From the NCBI RefSeq assembly GCF_001522545.3, contig NC_031769.1, positions 127,991,613-128,055,612 on the forward strand: a DNA stretch of 64,000 nucleotides, read 5' to 3'. Under the pieces are notes generated by a model, which saw nothing but the letters and a program-made list of their open reading frames with translations, had not been told where the DNA came from and searched no databases. Shown here piece by piece: positions 11,401 through 26,400 of the stretch (positions are counted from its first letter, which is position 1; every line of letters begins with the position of its first letter). The position numbers were made by a program, and so were the translations under genes. This DNA is from Parus major (lineage: Eukaryota > Chordata > Aves > Passeriformes > Paridae).

Positions 11401-14400
11401 TGTGCAGAGTTACTCAGACTGAGATTACAGTTAAAGAGGAAGCAGTTAAAGTATGTGGGGTAAGATGTGCAGTGTGTGTTGGTAAATAAGATAAAAGTAG
11501 GAATAGTTTAAAGTGCATGGAACATTTGAGCTGAAATTATTAATTTTGACTCGAAACATGATGTCCAAGGCTGTGTATTTGATATCAGTGCTGTTTGCAG
11601 GTTTGCTATGATTTGGGTGCAATCTATTTCCAACAAGGATCTACAAATGCAGCTGTTCATGAAAAGGCTAAGGAAAAGTTTTTCAAAACAAAGGAGTTGA
11701 TTGCAAAGGTAACAAGTGTTCTTTGAGGACGTGTATTCAACTTTTCTGTAAACAAACCCTTGTCTAAATTATCGCTTCCTTCTTTACCACTTTAGTAACT
11801 CTTGATGATACACAGCTTTTAGAGAAACTTCCTGAAGTTTTGACAGTAATTTTTTTTTTCATGTTGTGCCTGGTTTCAAATTATATTAATTGGTTGCAGT
11901 GTATTGCTGCTTTGTTCTACATTTTGTAATGAATATTCTTTTACACCAGTTGTATTGATGCAAAAAATGCAGAAATAACATTTCCAGTGCTTGTAGTAAC
12001 TCGACTGGACAGTACATCCTATGTTCATGGTGATTATGTGTTTTTGAGGAAGGTATACAGCACTTCCTATTTTTTTAAAAAATCTAATTTTCCCTTGGAA
12101 GTCAGATTGCCTATGTTCTAACCTTTTAAAAAAGTAAATAATAATTTGAGTAAGGTATGTTTCCTTTTTTTTATTTTCCTTCATATTCCCAAAACTGCAG
12201 AACTCCAGTTTTTATTTGGATAAAGTGTGTACATGAACATTCTTTTGTCCTTTTGCTGTTACTTGGGGAAATTGTGAGTCTCTGTTTCTGAATTAAATAT
12301 GTTTCATAATACTTTGGCTTCTAATATCTGATCTAACTCTTACTTTTCAGAATGGCTCATCATCACTTCATTTTACCATAGATGAAGAACGGTTAGCTGG
12401 GTATTGTCAAGCTTGTGAAGTTCTTACCTCATCTTCTGATGATGCATCTCAGCAGGCAACTCCATATAGTCAAATCCACAGCTGTATGAAATCTGGCAAA
12501 TATCAGGTAGGATGTCTAAATAAACTCACATATGTTTGAGGGGTTCTTTTATCATTCTATGTGGATAATTCCATTTGAACTGGTATGGGTTTTAAGAAAT
12601 TTTAAATGGTAATTAACTGTTAACATAATGTTTTAAATCCTATGTGTTTAGGAATATAACATAATCTGGTATTTATTAGATTAAAATATCGTGGATTCCA
12701 TACAATAGCAAATAATTCCTGCCAGCTGAGAAAAAGGATTTTCAGGTATATTTTAATTCTTTGGGTTTCAGGGAATGTTGCTACTTAGATGTGCAAATTT
12801 TTGTGTTTTTTGTGGTTTTTTTCTTTGATTTTTCATAGATCTCTCTTTGATAGAGAGCTTTTTTTGTTACTTGATTCCTTTTTGGTTGATCAGTGAATTT
12901 TGGTATTAAATATGGATGTGAGCTGCTTCTCTTTGTTTCATAGTTTTTACCAGATATAATAATTTTCTGTCTGGTTCTTTTGCGTTATGCATTGACTATT
13001 CCAACTGTTTTTGTTACAGGACATAGTGAAGATATTCCTTGAAGATAATGTAACCCTCAGTTTACCTGAACAGTTCAGACAATCAGTGCTGAGAGAACTC
13101 TTCCAAAAAGCTCAGCAAGGGTGAGACATTAAATAATGATCAATGTTCAGTGATGATAAAGAGCAATTTTCTTTAGTTATAGTTTTTTGTGAAAAGTATG
13201 TAAAATCTTCTAACAGGAAACTGCTTGCATCCAAGAAACTTCAGCCTTCATTTCTGTTAGCAATAGTCTAAACTACGTTTTATATCACACCACAGCTCCT
13301 TGGTTGGATCACACTGTGGCCATATATGGAAAAAACATAATGAACATAAACAGTTACTTTTATCACTTTACTGATTTTTAAAACATTTTTTTCTACCTGC
13401 TATGATACCACTCTTTCTTTGTCAGTGCTGCCCTGTGATCTTGTTTTGTGTGCATGCAGGAATGATGCTCTGGATGAAGTTTGTTTCAAAGTCTGTGTGT
13501 GCAACACAATCTGTGATGTATTACAAGGTCGAATAATTGATATTCAGTTTTGTCAACTGTTCCTGAAACCCAGCAAAGAGAAAATAGACTTCCTTCTGGA
13601 GGTAAAACATTAATCTAAAATTAGTAGTGAAAATGGTATTTAGTGAGAGATTTCTTTCCCTGCAGAACTATTATTATTGTAAGTGATGCTCAAATTTCTG
13701 AAGCAGAGAAAGGTAACTTCTCAAACATTATTCAACTTGTTTGCTGTTAGTACAATTCCACTCAGTGATCAGTTTCATCTGTGTTCATAGCTCTGTTTCC
13801 ATCTGTTGGGGAGGGTCCAGTGGTGAACTGTTGCTTCAACTTTGAAATTGCTGCTATTCCTGGAAACTTTTAATTATATGGAGATAATGCTGAAGATTTG
13901 TTTTTGTGGAACAAGGAATCAAATTCTTCAAGACAGAGAAAATTAGTAGAAAAAGTATCTATGGAGAAGGACCATTTTTCCCTTACCAGCTTTGTTGTAG
14001 AAGTTAGCATGTGGTGAAGTGATCCAGAGTTACTGTTACATGTGAGACCTACACTGTTACTCTTAGTGAAGCTTTTTAGGAAACTGTTATTGCTTGAACT
14101 AAACTTTAATCCTTTTGTTGCTGTGCTCAGTTTTTAATGTCTTTTATTAATTTGAGCCGAGTGCTTTTGCTTGTCTCTTCAAGCATGTGGCAAAAATTAA
14201 CTGACAGTACTCTCTACTGTAGAGCATGTAAAAGCTTACATCAGCTGCACATATTTGGACTGAAACATACTTCTTAAAAAAAATCTTGCAATCTGGCAAC
14301 TAAATTCAACTATCTAGTTATTCTTCAACTGCTGGTTTTACAAAAAACCCCAAGTCCTTGTGACTCTTACGATTTTGCACTTAGAAATTTTTCATTTCTA

Positions 14401-17400
14401 CACTCATGTGCTAAATGATCTTATGAGGCTCACTGATGGCATGGCCCTGGATGTCAGTGCTTCTGTCAACCAGAGGAATAGGAAAAAGAAATGTGAATTA
14501 TGTCTGAAAAAAGATCACAGTTGTCTGAAACACCCTGTCTTGTGTACAGGTTGAAGGAAACTGATCCATATGTGATGGCAATAGGTTTTATCAGGTTTAA
14601 TTCAGAGACAGTCTTATTTCACACAGTTGTACTGAGGTTTCTTTATCAAGCTTTGTCAGTCAAATCTTATCTTATTTCTTTGGCTTACAAGAAACCCTTG
14701 AGTGCTGGTGTCATCTCTGCAATTAGAGTAACAGAGTCATGACAGGATTCCACAGAGCAAAACAGAAATACTGGCTTGATTCTAGATGAATTAGGGTAAC
14801 CACACAGCAATGCTGCCCTTGGTTCCCACCCAACAGCACTTGAGCAGGTTCAAAAATTGCTCTACAATATGAAAACAGCAGACAGGCCAAAAGAGTTGGG
14901 GTTGTTCAGCCTGGAGAAGTAAAGGCTCCAAGGGGATCTTGGACACCTTCAGGTAGCTAGAAGAAAGCTGGAGAGAGATTTTTGCATTTTTGTTGTAGGA
15001 CAGGACAAGGGTAATAGGTTCAAAACTGAAAGTAGCAGGTTTAGATTAAATATTAAGAGGAAATCGGTTACAGTGAGGGTGGTGAGGCACTGGAGCAGGT
15101 TGCCCAGAGAAGCTGTGGATACCCCATGCCTGGAAGTGTTCAAGGCCAGGCTGCATGGGGCTTTGAGCCATCTGGTGTAGTGAAAGGTGTCCCTGACCAT
15201 GACAAGGCTTTTAGAACTGATCTTTGAGGTCTCTTCCCACCGAAACCAGTCCATGATTCTGTAACTTTGTTGCCTCACTTGAGATAGAGGTTTACTGGCT
15301 GTTACTATTTGTGAGACAGAAAGCTGGTCGATAATCCTGGCTGTGACTTAAGTATTATAAATATACAAGAGGGCTGCTTAGTTCTTTTCTGTTTTCTTTT
15401 CCAGGTTTGTTCAGGGTCAATAAACTTGGAAAATGCTTCTGAAGAATTGAAGAGAAGAATGGCAGCATTTCTCAAGTATGTACCCATATTAAGATAGCAT
15501 GAATCTGTGCTCTGTAAGCAATGTAATACAGCACAATAAATACTTCAGGAACTTACAAAGAGAAAAATAAGCGTTTTTTTCCGTATGTATAACATTTTTA
15601 TTTGTTTAGAAACTTGTGTTTGGGCATGGAAGATCTTCAGTTTGTCTTCATGATTTCATCTCATGAGCTTTTCATAAAACTGCTGAAAGATGATGAACGG
15701 AAGCTGCTCATTGACCAAATGCGGAAGAGATCTCCTCGAATCAATCTGTGCACAAAACCTGTAACTTCTTTTTATGATATCCCAGGTAATTTGCACAGCA
15801 TTTTCATTAACTTACAAGCAGACAGTGCCCTGTTTCCATGATGAAAACCTTGAGGTTACAAAGTGCAGGTCTGTTCTCAAAAAAGTTTAGAATGTTCTTA
15901 GGGAGTATTTCCCGTTGTTAGTTGGTACATGTACTACTTGTTCAAGAAGGTGGCTGTTACTTGCTTGTGTCTCAAGTGTAATAGATAAACTCAAATGAAC
16001 GGGTACTAGGTGACAGTGAGAGAGTATGGCATTGGTTTGAACAAAATGTGGCTGTGACAGCTGTTCCTAGAAAGGGAACCCTGCCTCTGGACTGTAGATA
16101 CACTACTGATGATGTGTCTGTATGGTAAGCTGGGCCAGGAATACCATCTGAATGAAGTTTTAAACCTACCAAAGTAAAACACAGATCCTTTCAACCAGTT
16201 AATGTCCCTGATACAGCTGACTGGCTGTGCAGCTGCACACATCAAAGATAACAAGAGGTGCCAGATGGTGGCTGGAGTTGGAAAGGCCTTACCTTTTCAG
16301 CTCTAATGCAATTTTGCAGTAACTCAAGCCAGTTAAGACAATGTGTATTTTCACTAGGGCAGTATAGGAGGAGACTTTTAATGCAGGTCTTGAATCTATT
16401 GCTTTGCTATAGCAAGATTACTCAGAGCTGCTGGAGTGAGGAAGGGGGTTTCCAAGCAGCCCTTTAGGTTAGGGTGAAGGTAGCACAAGGTGTTCATGGA
16501 AGGGCAAAGAGGATGGCTGAACCTATGGAAGTGTGATGTATGTACTCTTCTTACTATGTTCTGTTTGAAATGTTATATACTAAAGAATTTTAAATATCTA
16601 CATTGAAAAGAAATGTGCTGGAGACCTGGATGCTTTTCTTCTAGCATCAGCAAGTGTCAATATTGGCCAGCTTGAACACCAGCTCATACTGTCAGTGGAT
16701 CCTTGGAGGATTCGCCAGATTTTAATTGAGTTGCATGGTATGACCTCAGAACGCCAATTCTGGACAATTTCTAATAAGGTAACTTAGTTCATGTGGTCGT
16801 GAGAGACTAATTCAAGGACTGGTTAGGTGTCATACTGCAGTTAACAATAAACATTTTCTTATAGATCCTCAGGATGACTTGTGCTTTCCCTCTCTGCATA
16901 GTGGTGGTTTAATAAGAGTGATGATACATAGCTAAATTCACATTCTATGTGAAGAGTATTACAGCAAAGCCTATAACCTTTGTTTTAAGGAATTACTGGC
17001 TGTATCACAAGCTTTCCTTATGAGAAAAGATGTTTTTGTAGCTTTTGCTTTTATGTTCTGACTAGATAGCAATACTGTTGTAGCTTAAATTTCTGTCATT
17101 AGAAGGTGGGAGCAGGAGAGAGGACTTTTTTGTTTAAGTAAAGATTTCTTGCCTTTTTAGTTCTTCCCCTTAATTATTGCGTATTCGAAGTGTGAACAAA
17201 GGGTAGTTGGGTTTTTTATTGTACTTCTAAACAAGCAATACATTACTTGTCATTAGATGTAAAAACAAGAGTTGGCAGTCATTTTCAATATTTGGGGTTT
17301 GTTTATGGTGTTTTAAGCACTGATGTGAATTCTAAAACTTGTTTCTGTGCAAATGTCCTATGCGTTTCTCTCCCAGTGGGAAGTACCAAATGTTTACGGC

Positions 17401-20400
17401 AATGTTATTTTAGGAATCAAAGACAGTCTGACTAGGGATTTGGTCTACATCCTGATGGCGAAGGGACTACACTGCTGTGCCATTAAGGTGAGAAAGCCAC
17501 CTGAGCTTACTGGTTTGTTTGGGCAATTGAATCATAGTGAAATAGAGAATTTGGAAGGCCCTTTTTTAGAAAAATAATTTAAAAATTGAGAAGTGAGGGA
17601 GGTGGTGTAACAAGCTCGATGTGTTGTATAATAGCTGAGTATTTCTGTCTCTCAGAGTTCCACCAGCAGAGCAAAGATAATGGCTTTCCAGTGAGTTTGG
17701 CCTGGAGATAATTTCATTCACATAAAGTTTAGATTATGTTGTTCTAAATCATGTGGAACCTAAATCCAGTGGTGATTTGATTTACTGGTATGAAGTGCTG
17801 TTCTTTAGAGTAAGTGTTGTACATAAGGAGTTTATTGGAATGCTGTTTTGTTTTCCTTGTAATTGACAAAATTGCTAAACTGCAGCTAAAGCAAAATTGC
17901 ACCAAACATACCAGTAGTTGATTCTAGCATGTTTTTGCTTAAACTCCTTGGATTGTTTTTAAAAGATCTGGAACTCTTAAGCTGAATAGCAAGTCCAAAG
18001 GACTCATAAGTAGACAATGTGAGATGCTTGAGCAATGCTGATGCTAATGGATGCCGAGGTTGGTTCAGCCAAGATAGAGCTGAATCCACTGTCCCCTTAT
18101 GAATTCGTTAGGAATGATTAATGCATATAATTTTTATTGCAGGATTTTGTCCATGCAAAACAGCTTTTTGCTGCTTGCTTGGAGCTTGTGACAGAGTTTT
18201 CTCCAAAGCTCCGTCAGGTCATGCTGAATGAAATGCTGCTTTTGGACATTTACACTCACGAAGCTGGAGCTGGTGTTTCTGGAGAACGTCCTCCTTCTGA
18301 TCTTATAAGCAGAGTCCGAGGATATTTGGAAATGAGAGTACCTGGTAAGCACATTACTGTCTTTCCTAGGATGCAGTAAAGCACAAACCTTGAGAGAAGG
18401 GAAAAAAAACTACAGCAAAATAAAACAACTTTGTATTGCAGATTAACTACTTAGGTGTGTAAGTGGAAAAACAAGTGACTTTGACACTGGTTTTAGCAAG
18501 TGTTTAGAAATTTCATTAGTTTTTAGAAGCTTGAAATGAGCATGATGCCTACCTGTTGCTAAACATTGACAGTTTCTGTTCAGTGCCACTTAAAGGATTT
18601 GAACAGGATAAATGTGTCTGCACTTCTGCCTGAAAGGTTTTGCTAGTTGTTAAAGCTTTCTCCTGGTTTCACAGTGAGAGAGTAAAATCATACTGTTGTG
18701 ATTAGATGAAACCTTGTTGCTCCTATTTTCCAGAGGTGAGGTCTCTTGTAGGGCTAAGCGTCTTATTTTCCTGTGATAGCTGTGGAACAAAACCAGCTAA
18801 TTAGAGGGAATGGGATTTTCATGTTTTCATACAGCACCATTTTACAACAATAAAAAGTTAAACAAAGAATCTCTTTCCTTTTAGATATTCCTCTTCGACA
18901 AGTCATAGCTGAAGAATGTGTTGCCTTCCTGTTAAACTGGTGTGAGAACGAGTATTTGACCATGCAAGTTCCGTTGCCTCTGGTTCAAACTAATCCTTAT
19001 GTGAAGGTAAGAAGTGCTCACTCTCAAAGCTTTCTCAGACTGTAATTGGCTTTTTTCTGTTGAAGTGTTTTGTACTTTTCAAAGCAACTACCCTTCTGCT
19101 CAGGAGTGTGGGCCTTTGTGACTGTAATGAATTTCATATGGGGTAGAACATAGTAGGGCTAAGCAACAAGCATATTTAACACTTGATTAAAAAACATGGA
19201 AACTGCACTGCAGGAACATACGAAATCTTGTTGGCTGCCAGCTAAGGTTGGTTCCATCAGGTGTGTGTGGTTATGATCTACGACTGAAACACTGAAGCAC
19301 TTGCCTGAAGGACTCTCCTCTCAGCTGGGATTCAGCCTAGATTTATGTAGGGGGTCTGAGAAGTGTGCAGATCTCTGGTTTCATGTCTGGCTTCTTTTCT
19401 GTTCCTAAGATACTTGTGTTGCAAATGCACTGTAAGAGTTCCATTCTTTTACCCAACACCAGTGTTGAATTTTTGGAGATATTCAAGCCCTGCCTTCTTT
19501 GAAACTTTTTCAAAATTGTTTCATAGTAATGTTTGTACTTCACAGTTTATTCCCTGGAGCAGAAGGCAGCTCCTATTACAGGACAGGTTCATTTTAACCC
19601 TTCTCTGCTTACCTATGATATTTCCTAATTTCTGTTTTGAGGTTCATCTTTTTTGTATAACATTGTGCCAGTTTAGAGTAATAGTCAGTTAAGATTAATT
19701 ACTATATGGAAGTTAAGTGAGTTTTAAAGAGACAGTCTTTGTAAAATGGTATTTTATGGAGTCTAGGTTTTATGCAGTATGTGTAAGTTTGTTTTCTGGA
19801 GCTTGTAATAATGGAATACACACCAAGGAAGCTAATAAATGGGAAAATGCTCTGTTTAATTCCTGTTTTCCAGCTTCTTCATCAGTGTTCTTTACTGCAA
19901 AATTTAGTCACATTGCTTTGTAGTTCATAATTTAAAATCACTTGCTTAGCCATTTTAAATGCCAGTAATTCCTTTGCTGTAAATGATCTGCAGAGCAGCC
20001 TTAGTTCTTGCATTTTTTTCTGTTGCATTGCATAGCTGGGCCAGTTGCTGGCTGCTACATGCAAGGAACTGCCAGGCCCCAAAGAAAGTAGACGCACAGC
20101 TAAAGATCTCTGGGAAGTTGTTGTACAAATCTGCAGTGTATCCAACCAGCACAAACGTGGCAATGATGGAAGAGTGAGTTTGATAAAACACAGGGAGTCT
20201 ACACTGGGTATTATGTACAGGTATGTTTCCTAAGATGTTTTTTGAAGATGGTTTGAATGGTTTGTTTGATCCCGTGTTCCTGTCAGAAATTGTCTGGATT
20301 CCACTATAGAGTGATGGCAGCAGCTAAAGATCTGAGTAAAAATCCTGTCCACTGTGGGAATTGGGTATTAGCAGGGATGTGTTGACTTTCCCTTACAGAG

Positions 20401-23400
20401 GTAGAAAAGGAGTGTGTGGGAGGCAGCTCTCCAAGCAGAAACTGAAGCATATATGGTTGTGCTCCCATTATAACCAGTGCAGGTATTCCAATAAAGTCAA
20501 CAGCATCTAGAGGGCAGTTTAGCCCTCTAGATGGGCTGGAGCTGTCTGCTTTGCAGCAAATAGAATTATTTTGTATCAATTTTATACTTTTATAGTTGTA
20601 TCAAGTACTTAGCTCACAGCATGCGTATCTGAGTCTGAAGCTAAATGTTTCTCAGTCTTGAAGTTCTAATTCAGCTAAGCTCTGCAAAGAGTAAGAAAAT
20701 AAAATTAGTCTGGTCAGGAGTTTTCTATTGTCAGATGCCTTGGCAGCCTTAGTCTCAAATGAGTGGACAAATGAGAGAGTCCTGAATCAGTGTCCAGTGA
20801 TTTGGCCTGCTCTGAAATCTAAGCTTAAATATAAGTTGTCTAATGTGGTACAGTTTGGCATGTGTGATTGTATTAAACCAGCTTTCCAAATTAAAGCCTT
20901 GGGAAAGGTGCCGCTATCAAACTTCTCTTTGCCTTCCTTGAGCTAATCAGGTTAACATGTGCTGAAGGCCAGCTGCATTTGCTTACCCTGCTGTGGGACA
21001 GGTGTAAGAGGGTACAGACGTGCTGTAGTGTAGTCTAGTTGTGTACTCTTGGCGAGGAAAAGGAGTACAGGTGTACTCCAGGTTACTGAACCTTTCCTGA
21101 CCCCTCTGATTCAAACAGTAAAGGGTAGTGACCTTGTTATTACTATGGAAAAGAAGTAGTGAAACCTTTTCCAAAGGCTGTCCTTGTCTGGGTTGTCTTA
21201 TTGTGACAATTTCTGATGTTCATTACAAGGAAATTGAAGTACATTATAAATGACCACTGTATACCCTCTTCTGTAAATGTGTGGGTCATTGTTGCAAACC
21301 TAGCCGGGGAAATTGCAGTACAGTTCAGTTAGTTTCCCTTTTAGAGTCTGTGGTTGACTTCTGTGATTTTCATGCCTTTTATACCTTGATAGAAGAACCT
21401 CTTACTTAACCTGTTTTTAGTGTAAAATTTGCTAGTAACTGTATTAAAAGTGAATAGGCTGCTTGAACATACTCATTTACATGCTCTGCATTTGTAAACT
21501 TAGAGGTGAAGGGGTATTTTACCAGGTGAAGAACTTGCTCTACTGACTGTAAGTGTGCATATATTCTTTATTGTGGAGGATTACTTACATGGGTATTTGT
21601 GTTCCTAATTTAGGAGTGAACTGTTGTCCTTCATCAAAAAACTTCGGGTGAGTCACAGTGGTGTTGAAAATGTGTCTGCAACCAAAACTTCCTTTTGGTG
21701 TAGTATTTTTCTGGACATTTTGTGTTAAATTCCAGAAAATCTAACAGTTATGTGGGTGTTTTGTATGGCTGAAAAACATCTGAATTTGCTATACCTGGCA
21801 TACAGCAGTGTAGAATAGCATGTAAAAAAATTACCCTGTTGGAGATCTGTTTACATTGGGAGTGTATTTTATTGCAGCTGTCACGAAGCAAAGCATTCCT
21901 TTTGGAGGGAGACAGAAGCTGCTACATGCATCATACTAAGCAGCAGAAGTAAGAAGGAGGGAAATTGTTTATAGCTTCTGGGTTTATAAATGCACAGAAA
22001 GTTGTAGTAAACCTAGCTTAAGTTTAAGGTTAGGTAGTAATCACAGAAACAACATAAAGATGTGTAAAACAAAAGTAAAGTTTATATCCAAGGAGTTATT
22101 CAGGAAAATCCGAAATAATTAAAAACTTCCCACAGAAACATTCCTGCAGTACCCTTGTGTTGCAGGTCTCTTAACAAAATATTGTCTGATTTCAATAGGA
22201 AATTATTGTGATGGCAGAACTTCTTACAGTTTTAAAGCTTAGGGAAGAAAGTGGAGTTTCATCAGTTCATGGGAATACTTTTTTTTCTCCCCCCTACAGG
22301 AACCATTGGTTCTAACTACAATATTGTCCCTGTTTGTCAAACTTCATAATGTTCGGGTTAGTACACATCATCAAAGTCTTTCTTGGTTCTATTAAAATGT
22401 TTCTTGTTGTGATTTCTCATACCATCTTTCTTCTCTTAGGAAGACATTGTGAATGATATTGCAGCAGAACACATTTCTATCTGGCCCTCGTCCATCCCCA
22501 AGTAAGATGATGATGATGAAAATTTTTCAAAATACTGTATATGACAGGTTTGATCCCAGTTACTGTTAGTGTGATTTCTCCATGTAAAGGCATCACTGCC
22601 CCCACTCTGTCTCTGGGAAGGCTGGTTTGAGGGCATGGGGAGCTTTGTTCCTAGTTTGATGGTCCTGATGGAGATACAGGAAAGAATAAAGAAGAAAAAA
22701 ATGGGGTTTTTTTAAGCTGTGATTTATTGAACTATATGTAGCTATGTCAACTATATAATACTTTAATATGAAATCACTAATATTTTTGGGGTGTGTTTGA
22801 ATAATAGCCAGAAGAGGAAGTCGCAAATGGTAGGTATTGATTTATTTCAGCTGGGTTGAACTGTATTTCTCCACTGAAATGGAATTTCTCTCTGTGGGGT
22901 GGGATCTCAGAATCTGGTTTAGTTCTGCCTTTTTTTTCAGCCTGTGAAGGCTGTATTGTTCAGTCAGATTTACTGTATTGTAACAGTAGTTTTAGTCAAC
23001 ACAAAATATTTTCCAGAATTATTTATGCTTCACACTTAATGCAAGGTGCTTTGGACTTGAATTAGATGGGAAATCAAATTAGTGGTTAAAAAACCAAAAC
23101 AATAAGTTAGTAATTATTTGTCTTTTTTTCCTTTAGTCTTCAATCAGTGGACTTTGAAGCTGTAGCTATTACAGTAAAAGAGCTGGTCAGCTATGCCTTG
23201 ACTATCAATGCAAACAACCACTTCTGGTTAATTATTCAGGCAGATATTTATTTTGGTAAGTGAAACCAATGTCTGTGTTTAACGTGTGTGTAGAGGTACC
23301 TTGCTTCTCTGAGATTTGTTTGACATGACCCTCCTTGTATTTCCTTTTATGAAAAGAAGTTTAAGTGATATATGAGGTTAAAACCTTCAGATGCAGTGGT

Positions 23401-26400
23401 GTAGGTGGATTTGTCTGGGAAGGTGTCTAAGCCCACAGATGCACTGAGCCACTGCTGGGTTATGTAGATTTGCTTTTAGGGTAAGGGAAACTTGAACTGT
23501 TACCCTTCACTTTTCTAGTGCAGTTGGTGCATGAGTGGTGTAACTGTGCAAACCCATGGTACTTGAGTGTTTTATAATTGAATGGAAAGTTGTGGATAGT
23601 GGTTGCTTTTAAGTGTGGAAATCAGCTTCAGTGGAGCACAAGATGAGCAGAGCAGAGAGGATCTGTATTTTATACAGGGAAGTATCAAGGGTTTGTAGAT
23701 GACAAAACATGAGGAAGGGCTTGTGAATGAGGAATAGCTACAGCTTTATAACCCTTAGGGTGAGAGGAGGGGTCTGAATCCAGTGTTGAGTGCTGTCAGG
23801 TTACATGTGGGAGAGTGATTCAGTGTTATAAACCTGGTTTTTATTCAGTGTTTATTGCCTTTACAAAATGCAGCAGCATCCCAGAAGGAGGACATTCATG
23901 TAGGGAGCCTTGAAGCTGGTACTTGAAAGAACAGTGGTTGGAGCAGTGTCAAGGGTCTGTATTTCAGCAGCCACGGACAAGCAGGCTGCTCCTGCCACAA
24001 AGCCCTGGGAGGCTGCTGCCTTCTCCTCACACCAACCAAACTCCTTTCACTACCCCATGTGTGCTAAGCTCACTGAAGACAAAATTCCACTCTAAGGCTG
24101 ATGGATTCAAGATCAGCTACCTGAAATAATAAAAAGTTATCCCCAAAAAGCAGAAATTTGCCTGTGGTGCTAGTTTCCCTGAATGTGTAGTTTTTTGCTA
24201 GTGTGTAGTTTTTCCATCTATGTAACCACTTTGTGTGTCCATGCTTTTTAAACGATGAAACACGAGTCATTTTCCCAGTTGAATTCAACTATGAGATCTG
24301 AATAATTCCATAAACAATTGATCTGACTATTAAAAGACTGATCTATTTATTTTTGAGACCTTACTTTGCTTTTTTCTCTTGGCAGCAACTAACCAGTATT
24401 CAGCAGCCCTTCACTATTACCTACAGGCAGGAGCTGTATGCTCGGACTTCTTTAATAAGATGGTGCCACCAGATGTGTACACAGACCAGGTGAGCTAAAG
24501 CAGGATTTACAAAAATCTCTTTGGAGTCAGTCAGCATCCTGATTCTGTGTAGAGACAAAACTGTGCAGCACACACACATTCCTGTAGCATGTGAGATGTT
24601 AGATCTTGATGCATTTAGGAATACGTGTCCTCATCGGTCCTTTTTGGTTTTTGGCTTGTTGCTTGAAAGCCATAGAAAATCTGAGACTTCTCCTTTGCTG
24701 AATCACAGAAGGCTTTTGTTAGTTCATAGAGCCTGCAGAGCTGTGTGCTGGGAAAGCACTGTGGGACACTAGTGGAGCAGAGAGCAAATGGAAAAGCCCA
24801 GAGCACAAGCAGTGTGTGGTGTGACCATCTCTGGCTCATCCCTGCACAGCCACACTATGCTGGGCAGGGCTGGGGGCCAGACCTGCTCAGGACGGTGCAG
24901 CAGCCCTACCTCACCAGCAGTGCTCACCTGGGCTCCAGCTGCTGAAAACATCTGCCTCCTACTGTGCTGGGAATCTCTACAGTGATGAAGGCTCAGTTCA
25001 TCAGTGGATGTGCTAAAGCATGGGACTTTTTAGGGGGTAGAAGACTGTAGCTATCTATTTAGCTGGTCCCTTAATTAAATAAAATTAAAAAACAAAAATT
25101 GCAGTTTTGTGTTCCAAAACAAGCACTTCAGAACGTGTTTTGTTTTTAACCTTTCTGTAGGTGATAAAGAGAATGATCAAGTGTTGCTCTTTACTCAATT
25201 GTCACACCCAGGTAAGAGGTGAAACATGGCATTAACTAAAACATTTGTTTATAAATATTTATATAGGGGATAGCTTTAACAGACTGAATTCAACTTCCCT
25301 TGGAAATGCCATCTGCGGTAGAATAGGTTTTGTTACCTTTGCTTCTAGGACAGTTACAGGACTAAAATTAATGAATAAATAAGCACATACTTGGAAATGT
25401 ATAAAATAGAAGTAGTCTGGGGGCGTTTTGTCCTACTTTTCTCTGATAATATAGTTGGGTTTTTTTAGAGAGAAGGTATCTGTGGGGTGATGTTGGGAAC
25501 CTGGCCTTCATTTTCATAACTGTAGGTGCTGTTGCTGTTCTGTGGGGTCAGTCATTCTCCAAGAAGTAACAAAGCTTGTATTGGGCTCTGATTTAAAAGC
25601 TCTTAAATGCATTTGGAAACCAAGTCAGTCCCTTCTGATCTGAGTAAATCCTTTTTCTTTTAGTTGTTGCTACTGTTGATGTCAGAATGATCCGTGTTTC
25701 AGGTGCTCAGAACTTGCTTACCCTGGAAGCAAGGTCTAGATTTGGTCTAGAAAAGGAGTGGAATGAACAAGGCAGCTTGGGGAAGGCTTCTTTGTGGGGA
25801 ATTAAGGCAGTGAGAATCACTGTGACTCTTCCCTTACAGGTAGCTATTTTGTGCCAGTTCCTCAGAGAAGTAGACTATAAAACTGCTTTTAAGGCACTGC
25901 AGGAACAGAACAGGTAAATGTTACAATGAAGTTTATGGATGCTTAAAGATAATGTGTGACTGTGTCAGTTAACCTGCCTTGTCTTTCAGTCATGATGCCA
26001 TGGATTCTTATTATGAATACATCTGGGATGTCACCATCTTGGAGTACTTGACATGTATCCTTTTGCTGGAATATCACACCTACTGCATGTTCACAGCTGG
26101 GAAAAGTCCATTACCTACCTACGTGACTTTTCTTGACTTGTCCTCAGATCTCCACCACAAAAGAGGCGAGACAGACAAGCGGCAGATAGCAGTAAGTTAA
26201 CCCAGGGTGCTGGGATTTCTTTAGTCTTTCCCTTCCTGAAATCACCTCTGAAAAGGTCGTTTCAATTCCAGTTTTAATTTTGTCTTATAATTCTTCTAAA
26301 ATCTGGGTGCTTTACATGAAGTTGTGGCTGTAGGGGTGTGATGGGTAGGGCATGTTACAGAAATAAATCACCCATGGATCTGTGCTGAAAATGCCTTAAA

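Noticed and set aside
25979..26200. A 73-codon frame crossing two INTS8 exons without a stop
   Set aside because: Not a separate gene. It is exons 25 and 26 with the short U12-type intron read through.
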